A stretch of 64,000 nucleotides of DNA from Steinernema hermaphroditum (lineage: Eukaryota; Nematoda; Chromadorea; Rhabditida; Steinernematidae): NCBI GenBank assembly GCA_030435675.1, contig CM059623.1:6164012-6228011 (forward strand). Direction: 5' to 3'. Positions within the stretch are counted from its first letter, which is position 1; each line of letters begins with the position of its first letter. The translations under genes were made by a program, and so were the position numbers. Of the stretch, positions 62,473 through 64,000 are shown piece after piece. The notes beneath the pieces were generated by a model. That model was not told where the DNA came from. It saw only the letters and a list, made by a program, of their open reading frames with translations, and searched no databases.

Positions 62473-62858
62473 TCAGAGCGCGCCGTTCTTGCGGCATTCT
62501 GCATCTTCTGGTTCGGCGGGTCGTCCTGCAGCTCTGCGTCGATCTTCTTCTCGGGTCTTACCTGACCCTTCTTGTTCTTCTTGTCTCCTGGCCTCCTTCC
62601 GGTGCCCCTCGGCGCCTTCCGGAGCCTCTGCCTGCTGCGCCTCGCGTAGCACGTATCCGCGGTACATGAGCATGAAGCGCTCGTTGAGTGATAACTGAAA
62701 CGACACCTGGAGATCGCCCCGTCTGGAGAACTGACCCTCCGGAAACTGTACTTCTCCTTGCCCACCTGGTGTCCGTTCTTCAGCAGATTTGCGAAGTTCC
62801 TCTGCACCACTTCGCGCCCCGGAATCGGCACCACTTGCAGAAAGCGAATGTCCGGCAT
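62473..62858 (-). CDS. uncharacterised charged protein
   Basis: Start MPDIRFLQVVPIPGRE at 62858, 4 nt after a GTTTCAG acceptor. The first exon reads to KEKYSFRR, then a short intron (about 62697-62728) leads to VSFQLSLNERFMLMYRGYV and a Glu/Arg/Gln-rich helix (REAQQAEAPEGAEGHRKEAR). A 36-bp in-frame intron may precede the end ECRKNGAL. AATAAA (minus) is at 62307-62312. A possible upstream exon starting MEGLMFQCSRRYLPGYG lies at 62960-63093 and may belong to this gene or be spurious. I recognise no family, and the exon joins are tentative. Confidence 0.45.
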
Positions 62859-63517
62859 CCCTCTGAAACACAGAATGTCACAAGAAGAGTGAAGAAGGCG
62901 ACGAGAACGAACGGAACGCGCTACAGAACAGCCGCAAACGGAACTCCGAGAGAAGACATGGCCTGGAAACTGCTTCTTGAACCTCTTGAGGCTGCATGAG
63001 TCGCGAGGGAAAGATCACAGTGGACGACTCTCCTTGGATGAAACCGTAACCGGGGAGATACCGCCGGCTACACTGAAACATCAATCCTTCCATGGTGGGA
63101 GCCTTTTGCAGGGGGAATGGTCAGATGGCTTCGAGTTATTTGTTTAGTATGACGTTTGAAAAAGGGCTCTGAAATAGAGAAGAGTGACATTCGTACCCAA
63201 ACTAGCCAATAGCCCAACGCCAGTTGCTTCAGCTGAACTCTGAACGTTTATTGTGAGTGAATCCAGTATATGTGTGTTTTCATGACATTTAGTTTCTCTT
63301 TTGGCAAAACAGCTCTGCTTCTGTAATCCAACATAATCCGAATGTATTGGCTCTGTTTTCGTGGACGAGGGGATCGTACCCGAGTCGTCGGTCGGGCGGT
63401 GGGTCTCGGCTTGAAGTCACTGAGCATTCTCATTCCGTCTACTGTCTCGTTGTGCACAGTCACTGAAGAATCGCTCTGCAGGGCTCAGCAACATCTGCTC
63501 AGTGGAGCACTCTGAAG
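62859..63517. other. intergenic region upstream of the FHIP-family gene
   Basis: Contains the candidate exon at 62960-63093 (minus) described above and otherwise no supported feature. A CTCTGCAG acceptor-like site near 63474-63481 may serve the FHIP gene. Confidence 0.3.
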
Positions 63518-64000
63518 ATGAAATGGTGGTCTTCGCCGAAGCCGGAGCCGGAAGGCGCGCGGGAGAACGACCGGAGCGCCTCGAGCACGCCGCGGCGGAC
63601 ATCCTCCTCGCTGTTCGGGAGCCTGAAGGCGTCCCTGACGGGCGGCTGGAACGCTGACTTCGCCTCGGACCCCGGCAGCTGGGAGCAGCTCTTCGAGAAG
63701 CAGTTCGACTCACTGGGCGACGCGCTGGCGCGAGAGCACTCGCTGAAGAGCGTGCGGGAGGTGTTCGAGAAACTGCGGCTGATGACGCAGCTTCTGATGA
63801 TGGAGGTGAACTCGCAGCCGGAGGCCGTCATCGGGCCCATTCTCGACAAGTTCTTCTCCTTCGGTATCCTCGACGAGGTGGAGCGCTGGGCGGAGCGCGC
63901 TCCGCCGCTCCTCGTCCCCACCTGTCAGGTGGAGTTCGTGCGCCTCTACGAGGACGTCCTCCACGGCTCCCACTCCGACAACCACTGCCTTCTCGTACAC
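63518..64000 (+). CDS. FTS-and-Hook-interacting protein (FHIP/FAM160) family, 5' partial
   Basis: Cytosolic adaptor linking the FTS-Hook complex to dynein cargo in its relatives. The frame opens at ATG 63518 (MKWWSSPKPEPEG) and runs without a stop or obvious intron to the window edge, 161 codons. A Ser/Arg-rich N terminus is followed by the family start: DPGSWEQLFEKQFDSLGDAL, then EVFEKLRLMTQLLMMEVN, ILDKFFSFGILDEVERWAE, and VEFVRLYEDVLHG, a helical layout like FHIP proteins. The rest of the gene lies beyond 64000. Which FHIP subgroup it belongs to cannot be judged from this part. Confidence 0.75.
   Translation, partial: MKWWSSPKPEPEGARENDRSASSTPRRTSSSLFGSLKASLTGGWNADFASDPGSWEQLFEKQFDSLGDALAREHSLKSVREVFEKLRLMTQLLMMEVNSQPEAVIGPILDKFFSFGILDEVERWAERAPPLLVPTCQVEFVRLYEDVLHGSHSDNHCLLVH

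Overview
The window is nuclear DNA of a small-genome rhabditid (clade V) nematode. Evidence: spliceosomal introns of mostly 36-50 bp ending TTTTAG or TTTCAG, bare splice acceptors just upstream of start codons (spliced-leader trans-splicing), closely spaced same-strand genes with a polyA signal then an acceptor (operons), and nematode genes such as a cuticle collagen, ceh-13, ncl-1 and flp-25. I cannot name the species; it is not C. elegans, because introns, intergenic DNA and proteins differ. Exon models were assembled by eye from splice consensus and reading-frame phase.

Layout. 1-8.2 kb: the Hox1 gene ceh-13 (+) inside a large gene-free, CpG-rich territory with a cluster of Hox/PBC-type sites. 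8.2-10.1 kb: methylthioribose-1-phosphate isomerase (-), whose last intron carries two large palindromes. 10.4-15.5 kb: a secreted Pro/Gly/Tyr-rich protein (+), a KANSL2-like chromatin subunit (-) and a cuticle collagen (+). 16.2-21.6 kb: two small-subunit-processome genes, IMP4 and PWP2 (+), separated by a degenerate tRNA-Val and a dispersed repeat. 21.7-23.4 kb: thymidylate synthase (-), with a GC-AG intron and a Mutator-like MITE in its last intron. 23.4-29.0 kb: gene-free. 29.0-33.0 kb: the TRIM-NHL gene ncl-1 (brat orthologue, +). 34.1-35.0 kb: FMRFamide-like gene flp-25 (-). 35.0-37.6 kb: gene-free. 37.7-43.8 kb: a large secreted cysteine-module (Lustrin/EB-like) gene (-). 45.7-50.8 kb: a probable three-gene operon (-), tmie-1, oxi-1 (UBE3B-type HECT ligase) and a small lysine-rich protein. 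51.4-54.2 kb: a probable two-gene operon (+), snr-6 (SmE) and PIGK; an uncharacterised gene lies antisense inside PIGK intron 1. 54.3-55.3 kb: a MIF4G-domain gene (-). 55.4-58.5 kb: transposon debris, including a dead Tc1/mariner-family element. 58.5-59.3 kb: a secreted protein ending in an incomplete TSP1 repeat (-). 59.7-60.5 kb: rsp-3 (SRSF1, -). 61.0-61.3 kb: second, inverted copy of the dispersed repeat. 61.5-62.9 kb: a small secreted peptide and an uncharacterised charged protein (-). 63.5-64.0 kb: start of an FHIP-family gene (+), cut by the window edge.

The genes are mostly independent housekeeping and developmental loci. Functional neighbours are IMP4 with PWP2 (18S rRNA maturation) and the two operons. 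From memory, many of the C. elegans orthologues (ceh-13, ncl-1, flp-25, oxi-1, tmie-1, rsp-3) are on chromosome III, so this may be a chromosome III-derived segment with some additions; that is unchecked. I found no prokaryote-like or wholly novel system. The most unusual items are the nested gene, the intronic palindromes, the MITE with a 9-bp duplication, the inverted repeat pair with a preserved frame, and a pervasive TACNGTA word.
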